Shown: in pieces, positions 1 to 12,127 of the stretch
Layout of the letters: every line of letters begins with the position of its first letter
How positions within the stretch are numbered: the first letter of the stretch is position 1
Origin: Blastocladiella emersonii ATCC 22665
Lineage: Eukaryota; Blastocladiomycota; Blastocladiomycetes; Blastocladiales; Blastocladiaceae
Length of the DNA: 64,000 nucleotides
Direction: 5' to 3'
Assembly: GCA_025594325.1 (NCBI GenBank)
Contig: JANHCV010000001.1
Location: 4,402,001-4,466,000 of the forward strand
Notes under the pieces: model-generated
What the model was told of the DNA's origin: nothing
What the model saw: only the letters and a program-made list of their open reading frames with translations
Databases searched by the model: none
Program-made: the position numbers and the translations under genes

Positions 1-110
1 CCGCGCCGTTCCGCGCACGGATCAGCGCGGCCCGCGAGCCCGCGCACGTCGACCGTGACGTCTGCCCGCCCCTCTACGTGCCAGTCCCCACCCCGCAACT
101 CCCCGCCATC

Positions 111-439
111 ATGTCGTACTGGAAGACCGCCGGCCTCTCGTTCGTGCCTCTCGACTCTGGCCGCCGCGGATCCCCCTCCCGCTAACCCGTGCCCGTGCCC
201 CTCCAGGTACCTGCAGTACCTCAACATCGCCTCGCGCGCGACCCGCAACGCCCTCAAGGCCGACCTCAAGGTGGTCGCTGCCCGCCGCGACGAGCAGACC
301 CTCAAGGTCTCCAAGTGGGTCCAGGGCAAGCAGGGTGAGGCTGTACGTGCTCTCCCTCCTATACTGCACGGCGAAGACCGGTCGCTAACTCCGACACGCT
401 GCGCTTCTGTAGAAGGACGTCCTTGCCCCCAAGGCCTAA
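111..439 (+). CDS. ATP15: Mitochondrial F1-ATP synthase epsilon subunit
   Basis: Exons 111-139, 207-342 and 413-439 join in phase to a 63-residue protein, the usual size for this family. The subunit sits in the F1 central stalk with gamma and delta and is needed for a stable mitochondrial ATP synthase. The N-terminus MSYWKTAGLSY, then YLNIASRATRNALK, matches the family pattern W-x-x-A-G-[IL]-S-Y...R..LK. Intron 1 (67 nt) has a GCTAAC branch point at 181-186. Starting it at the first GT (140) restores the conserved Tyr; the next GT would break the frame. Intron 2 is 70 nt. The protein is basic and lysine-rich with no cleavable presequence, as is normal for epsilon. Recognition is by motif and length. 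Confidence 0.88.
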
Positions 440-752
440 GCGGCGACTCCCTCGCGCTTCCTGTACATGCCCTCGTCCGGGCGTGGTTGTCACGGCGGGT
501 GACCCTGCTCGCCGTCGGCTGCGCCACGGGCTTCTCTCCCCTCACCGAAATTCCTACCGTACCCCTCGTCTACTCGCGCCGAATGCTGAATGGATCGTGT
601 TTTGAATCACCATCGCGCGCGCGCCGCTCATCAGATCGTCACGTCCGAGCCAGGAAGTGAGTGCAGTCAGGCAGAACAAATCAAATTGGACAGGTGGTGA
701 GAGGGGAGATCGTGGGGTAGAGACAAGGAGAGTAGCACTCGGGTCCGAGCAC

Positions 753-1532
753 TTAGTGGTGGTGGTGGTGCTCCTGCTCGAAGCGGATGCCGCAGTAGCC
801 GCACGAGTGGTTGCCGGGCTGGTCCAGGTTGATGTACACCTTGGGGTGGCCGAGCGGGCCGCCTACGTGATCCGCGAGTCAGCGACCGCGTTGCGAGGAC
901 CTGAGCAGAGGAAGGGTACGAACCGCCGCCGTCGCACGCGACGATGCGCTTGTTGACCTTGCGCACGGGCTCCTGCGCGATCAGGTCCATGGCCGGCGTG
1001 GGCTTGGGCTACACGGCGCACGCAAGGTCAGAGCTATGGTCTCCCATTGAACAGAACCCGTCGAACGCACCTGAGCCTCGAGGTCAATCTGCTCGAAGCG
1101 GGGGCCGGTCATGACCACCTCCTTGCGCTTGTAGTAGGCGTAGTCCTTGGACGACACCGTCGCCGTGGCGGTCGCCTTGGGGGCAGCGGCCACCTCGGAC
1201 GAGAGGAGACGCTAGACATCAACGGAAGTACGTGACGTCGTCAGGGCCGAGTCCACCTTGTGTTGCTCCATCACCGCTGGGTGTGCTCGCGAGGGAGGGT
1301 GGGGTTCGCGCGGGCGAGATCGGCGGGGAGCAGGCTCAAGCGCCCGTCTGCGAGAGACACGGTCCGGTGTTGATACATGGTAGGCCCTGGGCCAGTCGTG
1401 ATACATTGCATGTTGCGCGGTTCCCTCCCTCCTCCCTCCCTCGCAAGTCGATCCATGGTCATGGTTCCGAGGCAGGAAACCCACCAGAGCGGGGCGGCGC
1501 ACGGCCGCGGCACGGGACGTGAAGCGAAGCAT
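753..1532 (-). CDS. NDUFS6: NADH dehydrogenase (complex I) zinc-binding subunit, NDUFS6 type
   Basis: Read on the minus strand, exons 1532-1485, 1211-1071, 1008-924 and 862-753 give 127 residues. This is the accessory subunit that carries the structural zinc at the matrix arm of respiratory complex I. The C-terminal zinc region is clear: [20 protein letters not shown] followed by NHSCGYCG, with the Cys, His, Cys, Cys ligands present. The protein ends in a run of five histidines. Exon 1 encodes a basic, hydroxylated presequence ([16 protein letters not shown]), a typical mitochondrial targeting peptide. It is separated from the rest by a 273-nt intron, long for this genome. Introns 2 and 3 are 62 and 61 nt. 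The zinc half is certain. The first exon is inferred from phase and its presequence-like composition. Confidence 0.85.
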
Positions 1533-1963
1533 GGTTGCACACAAGTTGTGGGACACGGTCGCCGCCACCGCGGGCGCGGCCACGGCCTCGATGGGTGCGC
1601 TCGGGCACGGCGGCCAGCGCCGCGGCGACGCAGCGAGGCGCAAGCGGCGGTCACTCCCGATCACATGATGCGCCCGATCGTGAGGAGCGCGTTCGCGCCG
1701 ACGCGCCGGCCGTCCCACCGTCGTCGTCCTGTCCCTCCTCTGCTCCGCATCTGCCGTGAGTTTGCCAGCTGCTCAACCATCGGCCTCGGCCTCCATGTAA
1801 ACACTCTCGCAAGGCGCGCCATACTCATCGCCGCGCTCCCACGCCTCGACCTGCGACGACGGCTGTGAGTCAGACCCAGCGGCCGCCCTCAAGTACGCCC
1901 CCGCGTCCGTCAAGCTTCCCTACGGCTCGGTGCTGATACGAACCGCAGCTCCAACCTATCCAG
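1533..1963. other. Shared upstream region of NDUFS6 and ELG1
   Basis: These 431 bases separate two divergent start codons. I see no coding region, repeat or RNA gene. A GTGAGT-like donor near 1865 and a CAG directly before the ELG1 ATG would allow a 5'-UTR intron of about 100 nt for ELG1. This is a possibility only. Confidence 0.4.
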
Positions 1964-4943
1964 ATGACTGGCCCGCTCGTCGTCTGGGACCCCGAGGACG
2001 AGGTCCCCACGCCCGTCAGCGCGGCGCCTGCTGCTGCCCCACCCGCACCAACACCCGCACCACCTATCGCAGCGCAGCCACCAGCACCACAAAAACCGGT
2101 CCATCCCTTCTTTCTCCCGCGATCCGCTCGCGCGCCACCACCTGAGCCGGCGCCTGCACCGCCCGCTGAACCCGCTCCCGTCGCCGCAAATGCCGCTGCT
2201 GCGCCCAAACCCGCGCCAAAGGAGCCCTCGGGCGAGCCACGCAAGCTGCATCCGCTCTTTGCCGCGGCGCGTCAGGCCAAGGCTACCGCTCCTGCCGCCG
2301 CCGCCGAACCCGCACCCTCGGGCCCGCGGCGGAGCACGCGCCAGCGGCGCACGACGCAGCCTGCAGCACCACCCGCCGGTGATGACGGTGACGATGTGAT
2401 CTACGTCCCGTCCGACGGCAGCGACGACGACGCGATGCCGCGCGCCAAGGGCAAGCGCGCCGGCCGCTCGCCCGCGGTGAACACGCGCGCCAAGAAGCGC
2501 TCGCGCACCGGCAAGCTCCCGTTCGCCGCCGCGAGTCCGAGCAGTGAAACGACCGTGATTGACCTCCTCGACGACGACGACGATGCCGCTGATGACGGGA
2601 CCGGCGAGTCCGTGTCCGTCGCCGCCCAGGCCGCGCAGCTCGACCTGCTCGCCGCCAAGAAGCGGTCCGACGACCTAATGCGCAGCTTCTTCAAGTCACG
2701 CCCGGCGCCGCCGGGCGAGTCGACGTCAGCTGCCCCTAATGCGCCTGCCCCGCACCCGTTCTTCTCGGTCCGCTCCAAGGCCGCTCAGCCGCCACCAGCG
2801 GCCGCTGTCGTAGATGATGTGGCGCCGACGTCGGGTCCCGTTCGCCGCATCCCTGCATCGACGGCCGGGACCGGGTTCGTGCCCAAAAAGTCGGTCCCGG
2901 CGACGCCTGTCGGGCTCTCGCTACCGTGGCCCGGCGCCGACATGGTCCACGTCAACCCGCCCCCGTCCATCCCCGCTGTTGAGCGCGACCTCGCCTGCCG
3001 ATTCGGCGCTCGCTCCCCGTCGATCCCGCCGCCACTCGCTGCCGACCACGACGCCGTGCGGTGGCAAGTCGACCCACCACCACCCTCTTCTTCCGCCCAC
3101 CTCCGCCCCTGCTCGCTCGAAGACGCGCAAGCGCAACTCGACGCGCTTCCCGCGAGCCGCCGGTCCGCGGCCTCGACGTTCGACGTGGCCGAGCTCGTCC
3201 GCCGCCGCAGCGAGTCGGACGCGTCGGCGCCCTGGACCGTGCGGTACGCGCCGCAGCGCGCGGGCCACGTCCTCGGCCACCGCGCCCACGCCGAGCGGCT
3301 CACGCGCTGGCTCGCCGACTGGCAGCTGCCGACCAAGCTCGAGGCCGAGATTGGCCGGAAACGCGCCAGCAGCGGCGCTAAGAAGCAGCAGCAGCAGCAG
3401 CCGAAGCGCAAGAAGCGGCGGCGGCAGCGGCTGTGCGATCTCGGGTCGGACCTCGACGATTTTGTCGTCGACGACGAGGACGACGAGAGCGGGGTGTCGA
3501 CGGACGCGGGCGGCGGCGGGTCGCAGTGGGACGCCGACGATGCCGACGAGGTTGTCCCCGCACCGCGCTCGCGGGCGCGGGTCGTGGTCGATGACGACGA
3601 CGACAAGGACGGCGAGTACTGCGACTCGGCCCCGTCCTCGTCGCGCCGCAAGTCGCGCCGCGCGGCCGCGCTCGAGCAGGTCGACCAGCTCAACGGCGCG
3701 TACGTGCTCGCGGGCGCGCCGGGCGTCGGCAAGTCGGCGCTCGTGTACGCGGCAGCGCGCGAGGCCGGGTTCACCGTGTTCGAGGTCAACACGGGGTCGC
3801 CGCGCGGCGCCAAGGACGTCGAGGCGCTCCTCGGCGAGATCGTCGAGAACCACACGGTCGTCGGGTCGGGCGTCGGGCAGTCGGTCGCGATCCTGATCGA
3901 GGACGCTGACGTCGTGTTTGACGAGGACCGCGGGCTGTGGCTCGGCGTCGCTGCGCTCGCCGCCAAGGCGCGCCGGCCTATCATCATCACCTGCTCCGAT
4001 GCGGCAGTTGTCCCGACCGACCAGTTCCAGATCGCGCACTCGGTCACGCTCAGCCCAGTTCCCGCCCACGAGATCGCCGCGTACGCGCACGCGGTGCTCG
4101 TCGCCGAGGGTACCCCGTGCGACCTCGCGAGCGTCCAGCGGGTCGTAGACGGGATGCAGCCGCTCGACGTGCGCGCCGCGCTCAACAACATCCAGTTCCT
4201 CGCCCGCGCGGTCTCGGACACCGAGTCGGCCGCGCCCGCTGCAACTATGAGCGATGCGTCGGACCTCGGGGGTCGACTCGGCGCGCTCGAGACATGGACC
4301 GCCATGGACGCCGCCCTAAACCATCTGTCGCACCGGTCCGGCCGCGAGCACCCGCTCGACGCGCTCGAGCCCGAGAACCCGCCGCCCGAGCACCCCGACG
4401 CATTCGTCTTGCCCGACGACCACCGCCTCATCGTGCGGCCGTGGGTGTACGACGCGGCGCTCGATGCCGTGTGCGCGTCGGCGAAGTGGCTCGCGCAGCA
4501 CCTCAGCAAGCTCCCGTGCTGGACGCGGTCCGACAGCGAGGACCTGGTCGACGTCGAGTACCCGCTCGAGTACCTCGTGCGCGCGGGGTCCAACGGGCGC
4601 GCGTTTGCTCAGCCTGCCGCGACGCACGCCGAGGATCTCGCGGTGCTCGCGACGCTCGCTCGGCTCGATCTTGCGCAGCTGGACGCGGCTGAGGCCATGC
4701 TCGCGAGCGCGCCGGGGCGACGGTCGACGCGCCGGTACGTTCGCTCCTTATCACCACTCAAGGCGCTCCGCTAACCTCACTCTCGATCCGCGTAGACGCA
4801 TGCTCGGGTACGAAACCCACCTCGGGATCCGCCGCGACAAGCTCGAGACCCTCATCGCGTCCCGCGCCGGCCTGCTCCTGCTGCCCGATGGCGAGCCCGA
4901 ACCATCACCATCCGACGAGCCCATGGTCGACATTGGGGCGTGA
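1964..4943 (+). CDS. ELG1: Elg1/ATAD5-type RFC-like PCNA unloader
   Basis: Exons 1964-4734 and 4796-4943 (61-nt intron) encode 972 residues. Elg1/ATAD5 replaces Rfc1 in a clamp-loader-like complex that removes PCNA, including SUMO-PCNA, after replication. The disordered N-terminal half has SUMO-interacting-type patches (VIYVPSD near residue 145; VIDLLDDDD near 198). It also has several aromatic PIP-like motifs: HPFF near 47 and 262, HPLF near 93, and DDLMRSFF near 235. The AAA+ part carries Walker A GAPGVGKS (near 585), a Walker B-like ILIEDADVVFDED (near 643) and a sensor strand PIIITCSD, which favour Elg1 over Rfc1, Ctf18 or Rad24. Walker B has Glu-Asp-Ala-Asp rather than a plain DExD, a known looseness in this branch. 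A basic KKRRRQR block near 485 may be a nuclear signal. The exact start is uncertain. Confidence 0.85.
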
Positions 4944-5145
4944 GTGAGATGAATATAGCCTCCCTTTTGCGTGCACGCATGCGGTACCGTCTCGTGCCGG
5001 ACGAGGGACGCGAACGTGATGAACGACGCGTGGCGCGACGCGTCCTCGGGGAACCGAGCGAATCCCATGACAGTTGGCGATCCGCCTCCTTTCCGCCCAT
5101 TCGGGATACCCCGACCTGCCATGCAACTCTGAGCAACGACCAGCG

Positions 5146-8100
5146 ATGCCGACTGCGACTAAGGACGGCAACGGGTCCAGCCCGACCGGCCTCCCGCTGC
5201 TGCGGGCAAAACTCGCGCGCGAGATCGTGTCGCGGGCCGAGAGCGGCGCAATGCTGCGCACCCGGTCGGGCAGCGGGTCGGCAGGGTCACCGACGTCGCC
5301 CGACGGGTCGACAAGCAACGCGTCGCGGTTCCCGACGCAGCCGGACCTCGCGAAGCTGTGTCAGGTACGGCTAGCCGTGCCGCACACGCAAAGACCACGG
5401 AGAGCTCACAGCAAACAACGTGTAGCCACCGAGCGACGAAGCCGCGCTCGCGAAACGCATCTCGCTCGGGTGCGCGCTCAACCACCCCATCGACTCGCAG
5501 GGGAACACGCCGCTGCACCTGGCCGTGCTACATGGCGACCGCGCGCTCGTCGCGCTGCTGCTGCGCAAGGGCGCCGACCCGAACGTGCAGAACTGCGCGG
5601 GCTTGTCGCCGCTTGACGTGGCCGACGCGCTCGAGCGGACCAAGGACGCGGTCCCGCCGCCGGCCCCGGTGCCCGCGACGCCGACGACGCCCGGCTCAGC
5701 GACGACACCGGTCACGCCCAAGCCGCCAAAGGGCGTCCTCTCGCCCGACGCGGGCCCGTCGATCGCGTGCCTGCTCGAGCGGTTCGGGTCCGTGGACCGC
5801 GATGCACTGGCGCCGACGCGCGACTTTGACGCGCGCCCGGCGCTCGCGCTGAGCACCAACGACCTGCTGTCCGCAGCGACGTCGCCGCACGTGCTCGCGA
5901 CGCTCGGCCAGACGTGGCACCTTCTCCCGCTCATCAACCCGCTGACGCTGGACGCCGTGGACCGGTCGTCGCCGGGGGATCCAGGGACGACGCCGCTGAT
6001 GCGGGCGGCGGCGGGCGGACACGCGGACCTGGTCGCGAAACTGATCGCGCGCGGGGCGAACCTGCGCGTCACGGACCGCAAAAAGTTCACGGCGCTGACG
6101 TGGGCGGCGGCCGGCGGGTGGCGCGGGACCGTCGCCGAGCTGCTGTCGGACCCGCACCCGCGGCCGTCGGACGCGGGCGTGGGCGCCGCCGTGTCGCCGC
6201 TGCTCGTCGCGAGCTTCTTCGGACACACCGAGGTCGTCGACCTGCTGCTCGCGCACGGGTGGAAGCCCGGCGTCGCGGACGTCATGATGAGCGCGTGGAT
6301 GCGCCACGGCGGCGTGCTCGACCGCCTGCTGTCCGCAGGCGGCCCGCTGCTGCAGCCGTTCCTCGCGTGGCTCGCGCGCGGGCGGAGTGCGCGGCACGAG
6401 TGGGAGGCGCGGCACTGCTTCCTGCACGACCAGGGCACCGATCCGGCGACGGCCTCGGCCATGGTGGCGGCAGCGGGCAGTGGGGGTGGGGGCGGCGCGG
6501 CGGCCACGGGTCTGTCGAGCGCGTCGCTCGCCGACGTCGAGATCGAGCGGCTCCTCACGGTTGCGAGCCCCGAGTCGGCGCTGACGGCGGGCAAGGCGTA
6601 CGTCAAGTCGGTGCCGACCAAGACGGCGCACCAGGCCGGGCACGACCTGCGGTCCGAGCTGCAGCAGCAGGAGGTGTCGCGCATGCTGCGGATCCGCGGC
6701 GGCGAGGTCGCGCCGTTCCGCCGCGGGCCCATCCTGGTCGGCCGGCGCCGGCGCGGGCGGCCCGGGTCACCCGCCAGTGCGTCACCGCGCGAGGACGGCG
6801 AGGGCGACGACGACGAGGAGAGCGCATGGGTCATCAGCGACGCGCTGGTTGAGCAGGTCAAGGCCGAGTACCGCGACCAGTACCGGGCGGTCGCGCAGGC
6901 GCTGCCGTCGCGCGGGACAGAGATCGACGTGGACGTGGCGATCCTCGCGGTGCAGGTGCTCGAGCTGTTCAAGTGCGCATCCGACGGCGACAACAGCAAG
7001 TACACGGCGCACTCGGTCAAGATCGCGAGCCAGGTGCAGACGTGCGAGGCCAAGTTCCACCGCACGAAAACGTCGCGGTGGCCGCACCGGATCCAGAAGC
7101 TGCTCGCGGACCGGTGCCAGTACGCCGAGGACGAGCTGGTCCCGGACCTGATCAAGTCGACGCGGCTCGCGTCGGGCATCTGGCCGCCGCCGACCGCCGT
7201 CGCCAACATGCTGTCCGCGGCCGACCGCGTGCTAAGGTTCATGCGCGGCGTCGCCGAGATCGCCAACGCGGCGGGCGTGTGGCCGTGCGGCCGCATCGCG
7301 CCGGCCGCGCTCGTCCGGCACCCATCCTTCTCGCGCGGCCCGCTCACCTTCGCGTCGTACCGCCGCGACAACCAGCTGCACCTGATCGACGCGCTGACGC
7401 AGAAGGCCGGGTCGCGCAGCAGCACCGTGAGCCGGGCGCCCAAGACCGCGGCGACCGCGGCGCGCGGGAACCCCGAGGACGAGCGGTTTTTTGCCACCGA
7501 CATTGACCCGGTCGTGTCGCAGTTTGTCGCGGCGGTCCGCGGCCTGCGCGACGCGGCGCGCGCCGACGCCAAGCAGGTGTACCGGTCGCAGAGCCAGGCG
7601 ATCCACGCGCACATTGACCAGCTCGTCGACGAGGTCCAGGGGTACTCGCTGTTCCGCGGCGGGATCCCGCCCACGCTCATGACCGACGACGGCAAGGCCA
7701 CGCTCCCGGCGACCATGGCAAGGCGCGTCGCCGCGGTCCGTCAGTCGGCGGACACGCTCGTCCAGCGCGCCGTCGTCGCCTCGGGCGTGTGGCCGCCGCC
7801 GACCGCGCCGAAAGACCTCGTCGACGCGCTGCTCCCGTGCGCGGTCGCCGTCAAGGAGGTGGTCGAGTTTGCGCGCGCGGCCGCAGCCATCGTGCGCAAG
7901 TCGGGCGACGCCGAGATGGCGCGCGCCGAGGAGCGCCAGCGCATCTGGATGCACGGCGAGCAGGTCCGCACCATGTTCCAGCTGTGGGAGAGCGCGGGCA
8001 ACAGCGAGGAGAAGCACGCGCCGTCGGCGGCCGCGGTCCGGTCGTCGGTCGTGCTCCGCGACAGCGGGTGGCTCGAGGATCCGTCCGACGGGCTCGTGTT

Positions 8101-9614
8101 TGACGAGACGCACGGGTACGTCCGCGGCGGGCGGCTGATCCGCCTCGTCGAGCGGTTGACGCATCACGAGAAATTTGGCACGGTTACACGAGCGTGGCCG
8201 TCGTGAGCGAGGTGCTGACCATCGACCGCGGGTAGACGAGTCGTTCATCAAGGCGTTCCTCATGACGCACCACTCGTTCACGACCTCGCTCGACCTGCTC
8301 GCTGTCCTGTTCAAGCGGTACGACCAGGCGCCGCCGTTCGGCATCAACGACGAGGAGGTGTTCCGCGCCTATGTCGAGCTGAAGGTGATGCCGGTCAAGG
8401 CCAAGTACGGTTTTCGGTGGTGACTGACGATGGCCATCGCGTACTGACCCCATGGCCTCGGACGTAGGGTCCTTAACGTGATCATGATCTGGGTCAACAG
8501 CTTCTTTGCCGACTTTCTCAACGACGAAAAGGCGCTTATGGTCAAGCTCAAGGAGTTTATCAATCTCAAGGCCGCGCACGATTTCCCGAGCAAGGCCGAG
8601 CAGATCATGAACCAGCTCGCCAACCAGGTCCGTTACCGTGGTCGCGTACCTGATGCTCGCGCTGACTTTTGTGGAGCTTGTAGCTCGCGGCCCTCGACAG
8701 CGCCGAGCTCCCGCTGGACACCAAGGTCGCGCCCAAACCGGTCCTGTCCAAGGCGCTGTCGAAGCTCGAGGAGCTCGCGGTCGGCGCGGTCATGGACGTG
8801 GACCCGCTCGAGGTCGCGCGCCAGTGGACGCTGATCGAGGCCAAGTTCTTCCGCGCCATCAGGTACGGACGGTTCATGGCCACGCTCTCCCCCGCCATCA
8901 AACTGACATCCACCGTCGTCGTGTAGCAACAAGGAGTGGATCAACCAGATCTGGGGCCGCGCGCACGAGGCGAGCCGGATCAAGGCGCCGACCATCGACA
9001 ACATGATCATGACGACGAACCGCGTCACGAAGCTCATCGCCAACATGGTCGTCAGCGCCGAGAAGGAGCGCGAGCGGCACGCGGTCATCAAGTACTGGAT
9101 CCACGTCGCGCAGGCGTGTGCGACGCTGCAGAACTTCAACGCGGTCACGGCGGTGGTCGCGGGCCTGACCATGGGTCCCGTGCGGCGGCTCGACAAGACG
9201 TGGAAGTCGTTCAACCAGAAACACCCGAAATCGAGCGAGGCCTTCACCAAGCTGTCGGACGTGGTGAGCACGAGCGGGCAGTACCTCAACTACCGGCGCA
9301 TGATCAAGGCGGTGCACCCGCCGTGCATCCCGTTCCTGGGCGTGTTCATCACGGACCTGACCTTCATCGAGGACGGCAACCCGGACTACCTGCCCGAGAA
9401 CCACCTCATCAACTTCGAGAAGCGGCGCAAGGTCGCGGCCATCATCGAGGAGATCACGCGGTGGCAGCGGTCGTGCCGGTACCACCTGTACCCGGTGCCC
9501 GCGCTGCAGAAGTTCCTCACGGACCTGCGCACCAACGAGCTGACCGAGCGCGCGCTGTACGACCTGAGTCTCAAGGCGGAGCCGATCCAGGACGACGACG
9601 ACGATGACGAGTGA
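5146..9614 (+). CDS. Ankyrin-repeat Ras guanine nucleotide exchange factor
   Basis: Exons 5146-5364, 5426-8177, 8236-8419, 8468-8627, 8684-8862 and 8927-9614 give 1393 residues. The C-terminus is a CDC25-type RasGEF. A RasGEF-N/REM module starts near residue 975 (LVERLTHHEKF, KAFLMTHHSF, WVLNVIMIWV), and the catalytic domain runs about 1105-1380 (WINQIWG, VIKYWIHVAQAC, PPCIPFLGVFITDLTF). Ankyrin repeats lie near residues 98-140 (GNTPLHLAVLHGD) and 259-350 (TTPLMRAAAGGHADLV). Between them and the GEF is a repeated helical unit with GIWPPPTA near 659 and GVWPPPTA near 859. The second intron fits the frame only with a GC donor at 8178; the canonical GT at 8183 leaves the wrong phase. The protein should activate a Ras/Rap GTPase at a membrane. 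The ankyrins probably bind a partner or mediate autoinhibition (inference). The C-terminus is acidic. Confidence 0.85.
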
Positions 9615-9816
9615 GATCGGGCGAGAGCAGCGAGGATGGACAAAAAAACATGCATGAAATCAAAAGGTAGAGTGAGCGGGAGGACGCAAGACCCAGCGTG
9701 GTGCCACGTCGCGCGCACAGACACGGCTAAGAGGAGGGGAGGGGAGGGAGAGGAGATGCGCGCGACACGCCACAACCACAACGGACCTCGGACCCGAGCA
9801 ACGCCAGACAGCTCGT

Positions 9817-11133
9817 TTAGGGCTTCTTGTACAGGTTGGCCATGGTGTTGTCGGAGCGGTGCGACAGGCGGTCGACCTTGTCGAAGAGGCTGCGACGGGT
9901 CTGGGCGGACTGCGAGAAGGAGGTCACGCCGTCCTCGGACATGGTGACGGTGAGGGACTCGTCGGCGAGAGTGGGGATGGACTCGGCGTCGACGCCGAGG
10001 AGCGCGACGAGCTTCTCGGTGTGCAGCTGGGTGTACACGTTGGCGATGACCTGGAGGAACTGCTTGCGCAGGCCGGCGAGCAGGGCGTCGGCGTGCGGGG
10101 CGAGGAAGTAGTCGACCTTGACGAGCTCCTCGACGTCCTTGAGCGAGGCGGCGACCGACTCGAAGTCAATGTTGTTGAAGAGGTGCTCATAGATGTTGCA
10201 CAGCGGGTCCTGGACGCGGTAGCGCTCCTGGGTGGCGAAGCGGGCAATGTCGCGCGTGTTCTTGTAGGCGGACAGCGTCGAGGCGGCGACGACGTAGCGC
10301 AGCAGCCAGGGGGCGGCCGACTCGATGGCGTTCATGTAGGCCGAGTCGGTGAAGAGCTCCATGGCGCGGTCGAGGCCGTTCTCGGCGCGGAAGACGACGA
10401 AGAGGGCCCAGTGCAGGAGCCAGGTGCGCTGCTGCAGCGTGTGCGAGGCCGAGGCCAGCGGGGCGCCCTCGACGGCGTCGCGGACGCGGAACAGGGTGTC
10501 GACGGGCGAGGGCCCCTCGGCGGCGAGAATCACGGCGGCAAGCTTGCCCCACTGCGAGGCGAGGATCAGCTCCGAGTTGGTGGTGATGCGGCGGAACTGG
10601 TCGAGGGTCTTGGCGGCCTCGGTGTACATGCCGGCGTCGTACTGCAGCTTGCCGTGGTGGTACAGCTTCTCGATGGCGTCGGCCGAGATGCTGCACTTGT
10701 CCTGGATGTAGGCCGAGTTGGTGGCGCGGTCGGCGCGCAGGTTCTCGGCGTCCGACTCGATCACGTCGAGGATCGCCGACAGCTCGTCGTCGACGTTGTC
10801 GATCTTCAAGCGGGTCTCCTCGGCGCGGGCGACGACGTCTAGACGGGTGGGGTGTCTGGTGTGAGCCGAGCGGGGTCCGAACGGCGGCGGATCACAGCAG
10901 GCTCACGCACCAGCAATCGACGCGGGCTCGGCACCGGCAGCCTTGATCTCCTCGGCAATCTCCTCGGCGAGGTCGGCGCGCGAGGTGGAGCTGGCGACGG
11001 CGAGGGCCTTGGCGAGCACGTCGGCGGCGGGGTAGGCGCCCGACGCGGCGACATGGCGCAGCACGGGGACGGCGAGCTGCGCGTCCAGGTACTTGGCAAC
11101 GGTCGCCGTCAGGTCGTACTTCGTCGCGGTCAT
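9817..11133 (-). CDS. EIF3E: Translation initiation factor eIF3 subunit e (Int6)
   Basis: Minus-strand exons 11133-10911 and 10838-9817 (72-nt intron) encode 414 residues, close to the family norm of about 430-450. eIF3e is part of the eIF3 octamer core, which recruits the 43S complex to mRNA. The N-terminal YDLTATVAKYLDAQLAVPVL matches the eIF3e signature; the middle has LQQRTWLLHWALFVVF and WGKLAAVILA, both diagnostic. The C-terminal part is the PCI domain. The end (SFDKV-like, LSHRSDN, NLYKKP) follows the family pattern in which the last helix precedes a short basic tail. The N-terminal region is shorter than in metazoans between the first helical repeat and DVVARAEETR. The gene converges on the RasGEF gene, with 202 bases between stops. 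Confidence 0.9.
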
Positions 11134-12127
11134 GGTGTGCGAGGGGTGGGTGGGCCAACCCGCCGTGGCCGCCGCCGCCGCCGTCGTCGTGAGCGGGCCG
11201 CCAGCGCACGGCGGTGCACGGCCGCGGCCACGGCGGCGACGGGAGGGAAAAAAGACGAGCTGCAGTTGATCGCGTGAGCGTCACCTGACGGTCGCGCGGC
11301 GCGTCTCCACGCGCTTTTTCGGCAGGCTCAGGCAGGAAAGGTCGCCGAGCCACCCGGTGCCGTGTTCCCCCTTGCCTCGCAGCCGTCCTTGCCCGTCCCC
11401 GAGACCCACACTCACACGCGGATTCCAATGGAAAGCAAATGGATCTGCAGTAGACGCTGCAACGCTTTTCCTTGCACGCAGTCCGTCGAAGCGCGCGGCT
11501 TCCTGAGCGGCGCCCCGAGAAATCTAATTCCGCCCCCCTTGTGCGCGCACAAGCCGGTTCTCACCCTCCCGCCCTCTCACCACGCTCCCGTCATCCGCTT
11601 GTGCTCCATCGGATGCCCGGGGCCCATGCGGGCGATGGTCCTGCGGTGACGACGCTCTCACGCGCCCGAGAACAAGGCGGCCGGGAGACTCGCCCGCTTG
11701 TTTTCTTCGCCCGCCTCTTGCTTTCTTCGTTCGCGTCTCGAAAGTCTCCCGTTGCATTCGCGCCCTTTCGTCCTCGGCTGCACCCCGCGATGCAGCGCGG
11801 ACCGAACAAGGCCCGCCGAGGCCGCGCTTGCCCGCCCCCGCGGACCGTGATCTCCTGGACCAGACACTTCTCGTCGTCCGCCGTTCCATCGGACACGCGT
11901 CGTGGGAGACGCGAGGGGTGCGCGCTTCGTTGTTCGATGGCACGGAGCATGCGGGCGGGTCTTGCCTCGTCGCGCCTTCCCGAATCAGCGTCAAAACACG
12001 GCCGCTGCTGCTGCCCCCACGCGCGCGTCGAGCTTGTTCGGAGCGTTCTCCCGCGCCTCCTCGCCGCCGACATATCATCTTCGCTGTCTCTCCAAACCGT
12101 TCGCTCGGCTATCTATCCTTCGCGACC
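11134..12127. other. Intergenic region between eIF3e and the unknown gene
   Basis: About 1 kb between divergent start codons. Open frames here are short, overlap on both strands and show no family motif, so I take it as promoter and untranslated sequence. No repeat or RNA gene was recognised. Confidence 0.4.

Noticed and set aside
2785-4593. Long antisense open frame opposite ELG1
   Set aside because: High GC makes long antisense frames common here. The translation is Ser/Arg/Ala-rich with no motif, while the plus strand encodes clear AAA+ motifs.
5371-7716. 781-codon antisense frame opposite the RasGEF gene
   Set aside because: Compositional shadow of the sense gene; the sense strand has ankyrin and RasGEF signatures.
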